A stretch of 64,000 bases of DNA from Theristus sp. LFF4_11. Lineage: Eukaryota > Nematoda > Chromadorea > Monhysterida > Xyalidae. The stretch is taken from contig JASANC010005666.1 of assembly GCA_030248135.1 (NCBI GenBank), positions 19,758 to 83,757 of the forward strand. The letters are read 5' to 3'. Below are positions 24,101-35,300 of the stretch, in pieces; within the stretch, counting starts at the first letter, position 1, and each line of letters begins with the position of its first letter. The notes beneath the pieces are model-generated. The model saw only the letters and a list, made by a program, of their open reading frames with translations, searched no databases and was not told the DNA's origin. The position numbers and the translations under genes are program-made.

Positions 24101-27100
24101 TGATGATGACGATGAAGGCGGTGATGATGATGGTGATGAAGTGTATGATGATGGTGATGAAAATGATGATGAGGATGGTGATGATGATGCTGATGAAGGT
24201 GATGATGGTGATGGTGATGAAGCTGATGGTGATGGTGATGAAAATGATGATGATGATGATGGTGATGAAAATGATGGTGATGGTGATGAAAATGATGGTC
24301 ATGATGAAGGTGATGATGGTGATGAAGGTGATGATTATGATGGCGATGAAGGTGATGATGGTGATGGTGATGAAAATGATGATGATGATGGTGATGATGA
24401 TGGTGATGATGATGATGAAGGTGATGATGATGAAGGTGATGATGGTGATGAAGGTGGTGATGGTGATGATGATGATGAAGGTGATGATGATGAAGGTGAT
24501 GATGGTGATGAAGGTGGTGATGGTGAAGAAAATGATGATGATAGTGATAATGATGGTGATGATGATGTTGGTTATGATGATGATGGTGATGATGATTATG
24601 ATGAAGGTGATGATGATGGTGATGATGAAGGTGATGGTGATGATGTTGATGATAATAATGGTGATGATGATGATGGTGGGGATGATAGTGATGGTGATGG
24701 TGATGATGATGGAGGTGTAGTTGCGGAGTTGACGAATTGTAGCCGACACCCCCACACTCACGCCACAACTCGTTCCAGAGTTTTAGTTTTCGCAACAGTA
24801 CGAGTTCAACAACGGAACTGCATGCAACTGACCACGTAGCAAACAAATCACTGCGTCCTATAATCACCACCGAACCAGTTGCTGTTAACTTTATCGTGTG
24901 TGACAGATCAGAGCAATAAGTTTTTCTCGGAATTTTTCATCGAAAATTTTTCTTCATGCATTCACCAGTTGGCTTTCTGTCTGCCATGCAGGTGACACCG
25001 GCCTCCTGGGCGCAAGTCGAGGCAGAGTCGTTCGGTGAACGCAAGCACATGTCTGCTTATTGTCTGATTTACCACCGAGTTCTTGATGCCACCCCGTCTG
25101 GTTGGTGTGGTTTTTTTCAATAAGCATGGGTTTTACGCCCGTCAATCCATTGATGAATGCCAAAATGTGACCTCGATTTTGTGCAAGCCACTCCGGTCGG
25201 TGGTCAGTTCTCGGACGTGTCGTGCCGTGCCGTATGCGCATACGTCAGGGATAAACGGGCCTTAACGTCAGAATAACGTGACGGGGTTGAACTGTTTTTA
25301 CTTCCTGCTCCATGAATGAGAGACGTGACGTGACGTGCCGGGTGAATGTTGCATTCGTGAATCTGCTTCCACCCCCGCTCTCCACTGCCAGATTCCGCGA
25401 GCCGCTCAACGGTGCCCGAACTGCCGGCCGACCTCCGAGCGCACATCGACGCTGAGAACGCCGCGTTTACGGCGCAGCTCGCCGAAATGGACGCGCGAAA
25501 GGCGCAGTTTGATTCGGATTTGGTGAAGGACGATGGGCAGAGGCGCGACGGAACCGGCGTCTGGGCGGATTATGGTCGGTGGATTTTTGTTGAGTTTGTG
25601 TGGATTTGGGTATGCTTGAGATGGTTGAATGAAAACAGCTGCACTGTTTATAAACTAGTGGTTTTGTTTGAAGACGCAAAACGGTGTTCTTTAAAATTGA
25701 ACACAAAAAGGGTCCACCTGTTTTATCGCTCATGTTTCCGTGATGATAACCCCAGCTCTCTGAACCGGGTTCGTTGAAGGACAATGCGACTATGTTCCCA
25801 ATTTTTATCGTTGGCTGAGAAACATGAAACGGTAGAAGCAGATGAACAGTTCTTAACAAATTAAACTTAGCTAATGTTGTTTTTGAACTCGCCGATTGAA
25901 GCTGATTGCACCAATTAGTTTGCGTTCCAATCCAATCCCAGTTCCACCACAAAAGCAGCAAGTCAACAAGTTTCACAAACGCATCAGAACGTTCCATTCG
26001 TTAAATTTTGAACACTGTCAATAATGACGGCAAATGAATTTGTGTTGTGCGTCACCTCACGCGCGCCAGTTCGCCATTTCACTCGAAAAAAACAACAAAC
26101 AAGCGAACAAAAAGGAGTTTTGCTGAGACAGCTCAATAATGAAAAAAATGAGACACATTGACAGAAAAAACAAACAATGAAAAAAACGAAAAAAAACTGA
26201 CAAAAAAACCAAACTAAATGACAAAAAAACGAGAAAAAAACGCGCAGCGGCGAACGTCGGCCGCGACGACTCGTGGCAGCTGCTCTGTGCCGAGCACCCG
26301 GAGACGGAGCGCGATTTCGAGGCTCAAGTGGAGGGTCTCTGTGCGCAGCACCGTCGCGTGTCGCCGTCGATCTTCGTCGCCGACCGGGGCACGTTCGCGG
26401 CGTTGGTGCAGCTGCAGAACTGGGCGGAGCGGCCGGCCGAGGCGCTCGAGAATGTTTGTCGGATCGGTTTTTTTTGTATGGTTTTTTTCAATATTTTTTT
26501 TATTACCAATCATTTTTCTTGTTGCGGTCAAATCTAGCAGACCATTGTGCTGCTGCTGTGCCATTTTGGTGGGGTTTGGCGAACGTTTCCCAGGATATCC
26601 CGGTTGTGTAAAACGATAGTGTTGAGTTTTAGAGATCGTTAATTGCAACTGCCGTCCAACTATATGCAGATTGTGTGCGTCAGAAAATTTCGAATCTCGC
26701 ACGCTGGTTGGATGCAGCGACCTGGTTGCGGCAATAGGTTGGCCCATTGGCCAATTCATAAGCGGCCAATCAACGTGTCGCACGTGATTTACGGTTTCAT
26801 TCACTGCCGTTGATTGACTGACTTGTCTAACTGGTCGGATTTGGTTCTTGGGCGCGTTCAGATCGAAATTGACCTTGGTTTTTTTTTTGTTTCAGAAAAT
26901 TTTCAGTTTTCACAAAAAGCTCCACAAAGATAAAATATCAGGTGCTGAACTCGATGGCGGCCGACCTCGCCGACCAGTGCAAGCGAGCGTCCGATCGGCT
27001 GACGCTGAGCGTGGCGTCGTTCCCGTTCGCGCACACGGACGTGCGTCTGCGGTCGTTCGCAGCGTTTCTGATTCTGGCGGCACAGTGCGACCACCAGTGG

Positions 27101-30100
27101 GTGCAGCGCGCCGCGTTGCTCGAGACGTTGGTCGGCTGGGCGGAGAGCCGCGTGAAGACGGCCGTGCCGACGGCGCAGTCCATTGCGGAGTGAGTGTGCG
27201 GCGGTGGTGGTTGTTGGGGATTTGTAGGCGATGTTTTTCAGCCAGGGCGAACCCAGAGAAGCGTACAGAACGCCATTGAGTAGGGCACCCTCGATTCACG
27301 TTTGCATCGGTGTCAACTATAAATCAATCAGTTTTATCAGTCCCATGCTTGATGCGGCAACTCAAAATTTTCCGAGTGTCCTGGCCGGATTGAATCGCGG
27401 AGCCAAAAAATGGATAATATACCACCAAAAATATTCAGGTCCAAACACAAATGAAAAACAAACCAACTTTCCAGGGACTGTCTCGCCGAGCAAGCAGTGA
27501 CGGCGCACACGACGGCGCTGCCGAAACCATCGCAGCAACAGTTGTACGAACGCTTCTTTCGGACGTATTTGATGTTCTTACGAGCGGTGCCCTCGCTCGG
27601 CAAAGCGCTCACGTACCTCGACGAAAAAAGGTTTCGTTCCTCTAATCTTGCATTTTTGTGTTGTTGTTTTTGGACAACAAGTTTGGTGGACAATGGCAGA
27701 AGTCTTGAATTGAATTAGCGATTGCTTCGCATGAGACCTCCATTTCTATGCAAAGGATCATCGACATGACATTCTGTGATTGAAACGCTTCTGCTTGGGT
27801 TGGCTTGTGGCCACGCATATATGCGTAAAAACGATGTTATACGTCAGTTTTCGCTTTGTGGGCTGCGGACTGACACCGCGAGGGCTGGCTGATGTTTCGT
27901 GCTGCCATTACCACCCCTCGCGCACGTGCATTTTTGAGACTGTGCGGTCTGGCGACTTGTCCAACTGACGAGCCCGGCGTCGCCGTGGTCTTCGCTTGCC
28001 GGGCGAAACGCTTCAATATCGGCATGTCATTCCGATTCTCATTTTGTGTTTTTTTCTGTTTGCAGCTACCGCAGCGCATTGTTGTGCGCCCGCCTGTCGT
28101 TGTCGATCAACGCACGACTGCTGAGTTTCAGCTCCTGGGGCTACACGCATCTGCTGTATCCTGTGCTGTTGTTGAACATCATCTATACGGCGGTGGTGGT
28201 GAGCGGGTTTTGTTTAAGTGAGCTTTTTTACTGTGGTAGAACCGATGGCTAGTTCAGAGTTGGCTTAGCTAGTTCAGTGTTCTCGATTGTTATTTATCAC
28301 AATCGGAGACAAACACACTGGCACTCACATGCGACACCACACTGCGTATATGTGTGCCAGTGTGTTTGTGTCTGACGATGCACCATTCGGGTTGAATTAA
28401 GCGCCATTCATGAAGGTTAGGCGCACTGAAGCGCGCTGACGCGCGTCACTTCGCTACAGATTCACGAAGCAAAAAAAACAGCGCGCTTCAGTTTTGGAAC
28501 GTGCGCACATTCATACGTACGTTCATGTTAGCGCGCGTCAACGCGCGTCAGCGCGCGCGCGCATGAATGGGTCTTTACATGTGTTGAAAACAGAAAGCGC
28601 CTGATTGTCAGTTTGTTTAGGTTGGCTTGAACATTTTAAAAATTCTGATATAATGTTCATCATTTGATTTATTTTAAGCTTTTATATCGCAATTTGACAG
28701 CGCTGGACAATCGACGATTACGTGACCGTCCGTGAGCTGTTGTTGTTCGCTGACACCGCCGCTGCCGCTGACGTGCCGAAACAACCACAACCACAACAAC
28801 AAGAACAAGAACCACAACCACAACAACAAGAACAAGAACCACAACCACAACAACAAAAACAAGAACAAGAACCACAACAACAACCACAACAACAAAAACA
28901 CGAACAACAACAACAGACACAACAAAAACAACAACAACAACCACAACAACAAGAACAAGAACCACAACAACAAAAACAAGAACAACAACAACAAATACAA
29001 CAACAACCACAACAACCGCAACCACCACAACCACAACCACAACCGCAACAACCACAACCACCACCACCACCACAACAACAACCGCAACTACAACAACCAC
29101 AACATCAACGACAACATCAACAACCACAACCGGAGATCGCCAAGATCGCCGAGCGTCATCGCAGCGTTTCGTTGCGTGTGCTCGCTGAGGCGATGTTGTT
29201 CGAGACGCGCTTGTTCGCGCAGGCGCCCTCGATGCGTCCGCACGTCATTCCGTCGGCGAGCGTGATCGAGTGGTGCGCGACGCTGTGGCTGAGTTTGCTG
29301 CGCGATCCGAGTGAGTCGTTTTCTTGTCCGTGTGTCCTTTTTTGTTCATTTGTTGTTTTCTTTCACCGGTTTTTGAATCAGTTATTCTGGAGACGAATTG
29401 TTGCGCGAGATCAGACCGCGGACGACGGAATTGGAACGCTCTCGATCTGGATGTTGTGTTTCTGGCAACACCAAGCACCTACCCCCATGCCACCCCACCT
29501 CACAGGAGGGCTTCATTTACCGAACTGTAGTTTATCGGCATGCGCTTTGTTTCTGTGATTCTTGATTCGTCAGAGACGATGAAAAAATCGCCAATATCGG
29601 CGTTTTCGCAAATGGCTTCACCAGGCCAGATGTAGCCACCGGCCACAATGTCAATCAGCATGTGTCTCTCATTTTGCGACCGCTATTTTCACATCAAAGA
29701 ACGTCCAGTTTCGCGTTCATTTTGCCTGCTTCACCATCCTTGCAGGGTTGTCGATCGATTCCGTCTCGCATGTGAACGCCGTCGCGACGATTCTGAATGA
29801 GCGAATCCGCCATCCGGCCGAGTGGCTCCGGTCGCTTGGACCGTGGAAGGTCGCGCGTTTGCATTTTTTTCCTTTCTCCGATATTTGAGTTACGCTTGTA
29901 TATGAGGCTCAGCAGATCGCCTGGCACGTGCGAGATTTGGATAATGCTAATACTGTCAAATTGTAACAAAGAACACTGAAATTTGCATTCGCTTTTTGAC
30001 GTTTGATCGGCTGCATATCGAGCTGGTTTTTCGAGCCCACTCAGTGAGCGCAGGTCGAAATCGCCCGTAGTTTCGTTCGCTGGTAGTTCCGCCCATCACA

Positions 30101-30310
30101 GAAGAAAAAAATCGCTATGCAAAATTGAGAAAGTGAAAGCGAAACAAACCGAATTTCCAGGTTGGTCTGTTCCGGATAACATTGAACATGCAATCGCTGC
30201 CGAACGAACTGCAGCGGACACTGTCGCACGCGGAGAAACTCGGCCTCTTGTCAGTGGATAAGCTGGCCGTGGACACTTTGGAGCAGCATTTGAAGGCGGT
30301 TCTTAGTTGA
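12146..30310 (+). CDS. USP25/28: USP25/28-like ubiquitin hydrolase, 27 exons, 1571 aa (model)
   Basis: This is a cysteine deubiquitinase of the C19 family. Exons: 12146-12229, 13023-13274, 13688-13760, 14199-14368, 14682-14807, 14878-14946, 15432-15572, 15837-15917, 16037-16253, 16450-16905, 17484-17635, 18046-18173, 19418-19513, 19844-19957, 20081-20168, 20582-20963, 23513-23583, 23885-24001, 24992-25100, 25392-25574, 26248-26453, 26942-27189, 27475-27630, 28066-28198, 28701-29310, 29746-29849, 30161-30310; all phases close. A helical UBA/CUE-like N-terminus is followed by a UIM-like DLQRALAMSFAETN. Catalytic Cys228 lies in GNTCW, His918 in GHYW and Asn936/Asp937 in LKYND. FKFPETLAVDRYMHNR and LPADLRAHIDAENAAF match USP25/28 closely. 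A long acidic insertion (about 405-556) and a Gln-rich insertion (about 1312-1428) make it longer than human USP25/28 (about 1050-1125 aa). The first three exons are the least certain part and could belong to a separate gene; the acceptor of exon 2 has an alternative at 12941. Confidence 0.92.
13880..14075. repeat. Dispersed repeat with GGGAATTCAAAATTGG core, copy 2
   Basis: GACGCGGGAATTCAAAATTGG, GTGACCCG and a CTATGCGCGCAG edge match copies at 3655-3790 and 57185-57380. It lies in a USP intron. Confidence 0.6.
15211..15423. mobile_element. MITE with AGGCCCGTTTATACCTGACG ends, copy 1
   Basis: The inverted ends are AGGCCCGTTTATACCTGACG and TCAGGTATAAACGGGCCT, around several CGTACGTCGACGTACG-type palindromes and repeats of GGCACGTCAC. 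It lies in a USP intron, and its right end stops about 8 bases before the exon acceptor at 15431. Relatives are at 25196-25264 and 54411-54748. Confidence 0.82.
18299..19359. mobile_element. hAT-type non-autonomous element, family A, copy 2
   Basis: TAGGGTTAGGG and CCCTAACCCTA ends are flanked by a perfect 8-bp duplication GCCATGAT (18291-18298 and 19360-19367). The interior is nearly identical to 6095-7139, differing mainly in homopolymer lengths and scattered bases, which suggests recent movement. It fills most of the USP intron 18174-19417. Confidence 0.95.
21071..21851. mobile_element. hAT-type non-autonomous element, family D
   Basis: The ends are TAGGGTTGGCAAAATACCG and TTACCATGCCAACCCTA, with a perfect 8-bp duplication GTTTTGTG (21063-21070 and 21852-21859). 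Subterminal repeats of TTTTTACCGGTAAAA occur at both ends. No transposase is visible. It lies in a USP intron. Confidence 0.93.
21870..23389. mobile_element. hAT transposon remnant, family E, with transposase fragment
   Basis: The ends are TAGGGATGGATCCGG and CCGGCTCCATCCCTA. The flanks are GTCATAAA (21862-21869) and GTCCTAAA (23390-23397), one mismatch in 8. Many GCCGGATCCGG and GCCGGAATCCGG units sit inside each end. The interior carries a minus-strand hAT transposase fragment. It lies 18 bases from the end of the preceding hAT element, in the same USP intron. Confidence 0.92.
22163..22828 (-). pseudogene. hAT transposase, C-terminal fragment
   Basis: An open frame of about 220 codons on the minus strand contains ATYVDLRFK, the usual DPRFK-type motif, then an acidic spacer (NNDDDESEREPEPKKK). 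The C-terminal hAT dimerisation domain follows: YPKLSTIARRYLAPLPTSVA then SNECS. The SERxFS..G stretch has decayed (SNECSLKPGRC). After a downstream shift the frame ends, and a continuation with NAEKVMFLNG is visible in another frame. The N-terminal BED finger and the catalytic core are absent, so it should be inactive. It lies antisense in a USP intron. Confidence 0.85.
24013..24720. repeat. GAT/GGT trinucleotide-rich microsatellite, about 0.7 kb
   Basis: It is an imperfect array of GATGATGGTGATGATGATG units with scattered GAAGGTGATG and GAAAATGATG interruptions, filling a USP intron. It leaves several frames open on both strands (His- and Ile-rich, Asp- and Met-rich); these are artefacts of the repeat. 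The intron donor lies at 24002 and the acceptor at 24991. Confidence 0.95.
25196..25264. repeat. MITE with CCCGTTTAT ends, partial copy 2
   Basis: It ends GCGCATACGTCAGGGATAAA then CGGGCCTTAA, matching one arm of 15211-15423. The opposite arm is truncated; a related ACGTGACGTGCCG stretch continues to about 25345. It lies in a USP intron. Confidence 0.65.
27209..27292 (-). repeat. tRNA-derived SINE, copy 4 (3' fragment)
   Basis: The 3' part only: GTTGTTGGGGATTTGTAGGC (tail side), TTCAGCCAGGGCGAACCCAG and GTACAGAACGCCATTGAG. It lies in a USP intron, antisense to the gene. Confidence 0.85.
28397..28578. mobile_element. GC-rich stacked-repeat element, copy 3
   Basis: It begins TTAAGCGCCATTCATGAAGG and ends GCATGAATGGGTCTTTA. 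Its core is GCGCGCTGACGCGCG and GCGCGTCAACGCGCGTCAG. It lies in a USP intron and is the shortest and clearest copy, with TTA/TAA-like edges. Confidence 0.75.
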
Positions 30311-30364
30311 TTCGTTGTTGTTGTTGTTGTTTTGATAGTACGTTTGTTTGATCTAGATCTTTAA

Positions 30365-30465
30365 TACCGTATTACCCCCAATAAACCCCCATGGGGGATT
30401 AATACGTCAGCGACTTTTAGGGGTGGGGGTTTATTGGGGGGGGGTTTAATGGGGGTAATACGGTA
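30365..30465. mobile_element. Non-autonomous element with TACCGTATTACC ends, copy 2
   Basis: The inverted ends are TACCGTATTACC and GGTAATACGGTA, 101 bp in all. The interior has CCCCCATGGGGG and long G runs, as at 2256-2685. It starts 55 bases after the USP stop codon. Confidence 0.82.
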
Positions 30466-30784
30466 GTAATAATGCCATTTATTAACACTTACTGCTGGTG
30501 CCAGTTTTTATACAAGCGCAATAGTCCAATAGTGCTACACCGCGACACGAAGCGCCTTGATAAAATCATGAGACAACACAACTCCAAACACGTTGAAGAG
30601 CTGGCAGAACACTGGTGGAAAACACCGCAACATGAACACTCATGATGTCATTCTGGCGCGCCAGTGGTGTGCGTTTCTGTGGTAGCACCACCGGACTATG
30701 AAGCTGTTTAAAAAACTGACCCGTGGGGTTGTCGCGCGTCACAGTTGGTACGGCAGCGACCAGGGCTGCTTTTCCTGTAGCTAC

Positions 30785-31052
30785 AGTATGGCCGAATAAA
30801 TATGGCAGTCTCAATCAAGGCGAGATTAGTCGCAGACTAGGAGTTTCCTTTCTCAAAAATGATAAGATGTCCGCCAATCGAGTGTGCAAAGGTAGAAATA
30901 ATGAACAGAATAGCCCGAATTACCAATTAATTTTCAGAAACATGTAAAATTTGACACGCAGTTGGGTTTCTGAGCAACTTTTTTCTTTGATTCAAATTTC
31001 GCGCGCTTCTTGCACCCTGAAAAAAGCTGCCATGTTTAAACGGTCATACTGT
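30785..31052. mobile_element. Mariner-like MITE, copy 2
   Basis: The ends are CAGTATGGCCG and CGGTCATACTG, flanked by TA (30783-30784 and 31053-31054). At 268 bp it is nearly the length of copy 1 (266 bp). It has no coding capacity. Confidence 0.88.
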
Positions 31053-31054
31053 AT

Positions 31055-32367
31055 ACGAAAATGGCACGCTTTCAAGCGGCGCGGTCATGCCGATGCCAGA
31101 TTGGCCGGCAGCAGTTCTCGTGAGTCACATGTTAGCGAATGGGTGGGTCCTGGACGGTCCCATTCGTCGCGGCACCCCCTACCCACAAATAGTGCTCTGT
31201 GAATTTTTACAGTTTCCATTCGATCCTATGGATCGACTTAGTCAAGCAGGAATGGTTGCAGTCTGAATCGACTGCACTGATTGGTCGCAGAAGCAAACCA
31301 ACCTGTATGATGTTTTTTTCTGTAATTTTGTATTGTTGTATCTTTGTTCTACTTGATAGATGTGCATTTTCGTTTGTGATTGATTCGGCCGATTGACGTT
31401 TTTGGGTAAGAAATGTGTATTTTTGCTCTTTCGCCATAAGTTGCTTTCGTATTTCTTGCAATCACAATAACTGGGTTGGTCACATTTTGAAATTAGTTCG
31501 CGTGTGTGTTATGAGGTTATAATGGTTATTAGGTTATAAGGTTATAACTTATATGATTCATTTGTGTTCGATTACGAAAAGGTAATGTCTAAGTCAACGT
31601 CTATTTCTAAGTTCACCATATCAACGTGCTGCTTTCAATTGGCGAATTTTATGTAAGAAAAAACTCGAAACCTGAAATGATGCAAGTCAGCAGAGATTAT
31701 TTATCATATTACTCAGTTTTAAAATAGTGATTATCGGGTTTGTGATTTTGTTTTTAAAAGTTATCGCTTAGCTTAAAGATGACAAAATACGTGCCGTTAT
31801 TTTCCTGTTTCCTGTTGTTTTGTTTGGATTCAAATTCGTTGCAGTATATGCTGTCGCCATGTGGATGTGGCGTGTGGGCAACATGAAATATGAAAATCCC
31901 AGAATAAAACTGTTATCCCCGAAAAGATGACGAAAAACTGCACGATTTTGGTGTTGTGTTGTTCGCCAGCTTATTCGTTGTTCGCCAGCTTATTCTGCTT
32001 GCATGATTCTGAGACTTGCATAACCATTCTTTTTCAGATTTTGCGTTTCATCTTCATTTTGCTTCTGTTTGTAATAAATTTCTCAGCCCACTTGATTTTT
32101 GATTACCGTATGTTCTTGCGGTGCTGTCCATGTTCACTAGAATACAGATCATCAGCTGATTGGCTGCATTTGAATGCTCGAGCATATTGTTGGCGGCCTT
32201 TGACAGCCGACCAATGGGCCGCTTTTTAGTTTTTAGATGCAGAACGTGCGGCGCATTTCTGGATTCTGCAATATTTTAATTAATCTTTCCATTGTGCTCG
32301 AATGTTGCAAATGAAATTTAACCGGTAATTCATATTTATTTTGAAGAAATTTGAAAAAAAACCGAAT
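31055..32367. other. Intergenic region between USP and presenilin
   Basis: No exon was recognised. It contains a short tandem stretch of GGTTATAA-type units (31510-31555), a repeat of TTCGCCAGCTTATTC at 31960-31995, and a CAGCTGATTGGCTGC hairpin arm near 32153. The presenilin promoter and 5' UTR presumably lie at its right end. Confidence 0.5.
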
Positions 32368-35300
32368 ATGGAATGCCGCCAGCGACATCGCCAACTGTCG
32401 AGTGACACGCCACGACACCAACAGTCGAACACGTCGAATGACATCGGTTGGCGTCAGCAGATGGCGACAAGTGCGACCAGTGTCGGTGATCGATGGCAGC
32501 ACATTCGCAGTGCCAGCGGCAACGACGACGACAGCAGCCGATTGGCGGTTGGTTGGTGTTGGCGGAGCATGGTTTGTGGCCTGGTGTTCAGTTTTCGAAA
32601 TGGTTTGTTTGTCGCTGTTGTTGAGCTTTCATCAAGTCGTCAAATACGTCGATCATTCCCGTGCGACGGTATGCGGTACCAATGTGCGCAGCCCTCAAAA
32701 GCGGTGGGCAGCCCAGCCCGCAATACATTTTTGCGGTGGCTTTTTGGCGACACCGGTTTGAGGGCTGTACACCACTTTGAGGGCTGTGCACTACTTTGAG
32801 GGCTGTGCACTACTTTGAGGGCTGTACACCACTTTGAGGGCTGTACACCACTTTGAGGGCTGTACACCACTTTGAGGGCTGTACACCACTTTGAGGGCTG
32901 TACACCACTTTGAGGGCTGTGCACTACTTTGAGGGCTGTACACCACTTTGAGGGCTGTGCACTACTTTGAGGGCTGTACACCACTTTGAGGGCTGTGCAC
33001 CACTTTGAGGGCTGCGCACTACTTTGAGGGCTGTGCACTACTTTGAGGGCTGTACACCATTTTGAGGGCTGTACACCACTTTGAGGGCTGTGCACTACTT
33101 TGAGGGCTGTGCACTACTTTGAGGGCTGTACACCACTTTGAGGGCTGTACACCACTTTGAGGGCTGTGCACTACTTTGAGGGCTGTACACCACTTTGAGG
33201 GCTGTGCACTACTTTGAGGGCTGTACACCACTTTGAGGGCTGTACACCACTTTGAGGGCTGTGCACTACTTTGAGGGCTGTACACCACTTTGAGGGCTGT
33301 ACACCACTTTGAGGGCTGTACACCACTTTGAGGGCTGTGCACTACTTTGAGGGCTGTGCACTACTTTGAGGGCTGTGCACTACTTTGAGGGCTGTACACC
33401 ACTTTGAGGGCTGTACACCACTTTGAGGGCTGTACACCACTTTGAGGGCTGTACACCACTTTGAGGGCTGTACACCACTTTGAGGGCTGTACACCACTTT
33501 GAGGGCTGTGCACTACTTTGAGGGCTGTGCACCACTTTGAGGGCTGTACACCACTTTGAGGGCTGTACACCACATTGAGGGCTGTACACCACTTTGAGGG
33601 CTGTACACCACATTGAGGGCTGTGCACTACTTTGAGGGCTGTACACCACTTTGAGGGCTGTACACCACTTTGAGGGCTGTACACCACTTTGAGGGCTGTG
33701 CACTACTTTGAGGGCTGTGCACTACTTTGAGGGCTGTGCACTACATTGAGGGCTGTACACCACTTTGAGGGCTGTGCACTACTTTGAGGGCTGTACACCA
33801 CTTTGAGGGCTGTACACCACTTTGAGGGCTGTACACCACTTTGAGGGCTGTGCACTACATTGAGGGCTGTACACCACTTTGAGGGCTGTGCACTACTTTG
33901 AGGGCTGTGCACTACTTTGAGGGCTGTACACCACTTTGAGGGCTGTACACCACTTTGAGGGCTGTACACCACTTTGAGGGCTGTGCACTACTTTGAGGGC
34001 TGTGCACTACTTTGAGGGCTGTGCACTACTTTGAGGGCTGTGCACTACTTTGAGGGCTGTACACCACTTTGAGGGCTGTACACCACTTTGAGGGCTGTGC
34101 ACTACTTTGAGGGCTGTGCACTACTTTGAGGGCTGTGCACTACTTTGAGGGCTGTACACCACTTTGAGGGCTGTGCACTACTTTGAGGGCTGTGCACTAC
34201 TTTGAGGGCTGTGCACTACTTTGAGGGCTGTACACCACTTTGAGGGCTGTGCACTACTTTGAGGGCTGTGCACTACTTTGAGGGCTGTACACCACTTTGA
34301 GGGCTGTGCACTACTTTGAGGGCTGTACACCACTTTGAGGGCTGTGCACTACTTTGAGGGCTGTGCACTACTTTGAGGGCTGTGCACTACTTTGAGGGCT
34401 GTACACCACTTTGAGGGCTGTGCACTACTTTGAGGGCTGTGCACTACTTTGAGGGCTGTGCACTACTTTGAGGGCTGTGCACTACTTTGAGGGCTGTACA
34501 CCACTTTGAGGGCTGTGCACTACTTTGAGGGCTGTACACCACTTTGAGGGCTGTACACCACTTTGAGGGCTGTACACCACTTTGAGGGCTGTGCACTACT
34601 TTGAGGCCTGTGCACTACTTTGAGGGCTGTGCACTACTTTGAGGGCTGTACACCACTTTGAGGGCTGTGCACTACTTTGAGGGCTGTGCACCACTTTGAG
34701 GGCTGTGCACTACTTTGAGGGCTGTGCACTACTTTGAGGGCTGTACACCACTTTGAGGGCTGTGCACTACTTTGAGGGCTGTGCACTACTTTGAGGGCTG
34801 TACACCACTTTGAGGGCTGTGCACTACTTTGAGGGCTGTGCACTACTTTGAGGGCTGTGCACTACTTTGAGGGCTGTGCACTACTTTGAGGGCTGTGCAC
34901 TACTTTGAGGGCTGTGCACTACTTTGAGGGCTGTGCACTACTTTGAGGGCTGTACACCACTTTGAGGGCTGTACACCACTTTGAGGGCTGTGCACCACTT
35001 TGAGGGCTGTGCACTACTTTGAGGGCTGTGCACCACTTTGAGGGCTGTGCACTACTTTGAGGGCTGTGCACTACTTTGAGGGCTGTGCACTACTTTGAGG
35101 GCTGTGCACTACTTTGAGGGCTGTGCACTACTTTGAGGGCTGTGCACTACTTTGAGGGCTGTGCACCACTTTGAGGGCTGTGCACTACTTTGAGGGCTGT
35201 GCACCACTTTGAGGGCTGTGCACTACTTTGAGGGCTGTGCACCACTTTGAGGGCTGTGCACTACTTTGAGGGCTGTGCACTACTTTGAGGGCTGTGCACT

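Noticed and set aside
23847..24870. Long His/Ile-rich (minus) and Asp/Met-rich (plus) open frames
   Set aside because: They are products of the GAT-type microsatellite in a USP intron, bounded by clear splice sites at 24002 and 24991.
28669..29127. Val/Leu-rich minus-strand open frame
   Set aside because: It is the antisense of the Gln-rich USP exon, whose plus-strand frame joins conserved sequence in phase on both sides.
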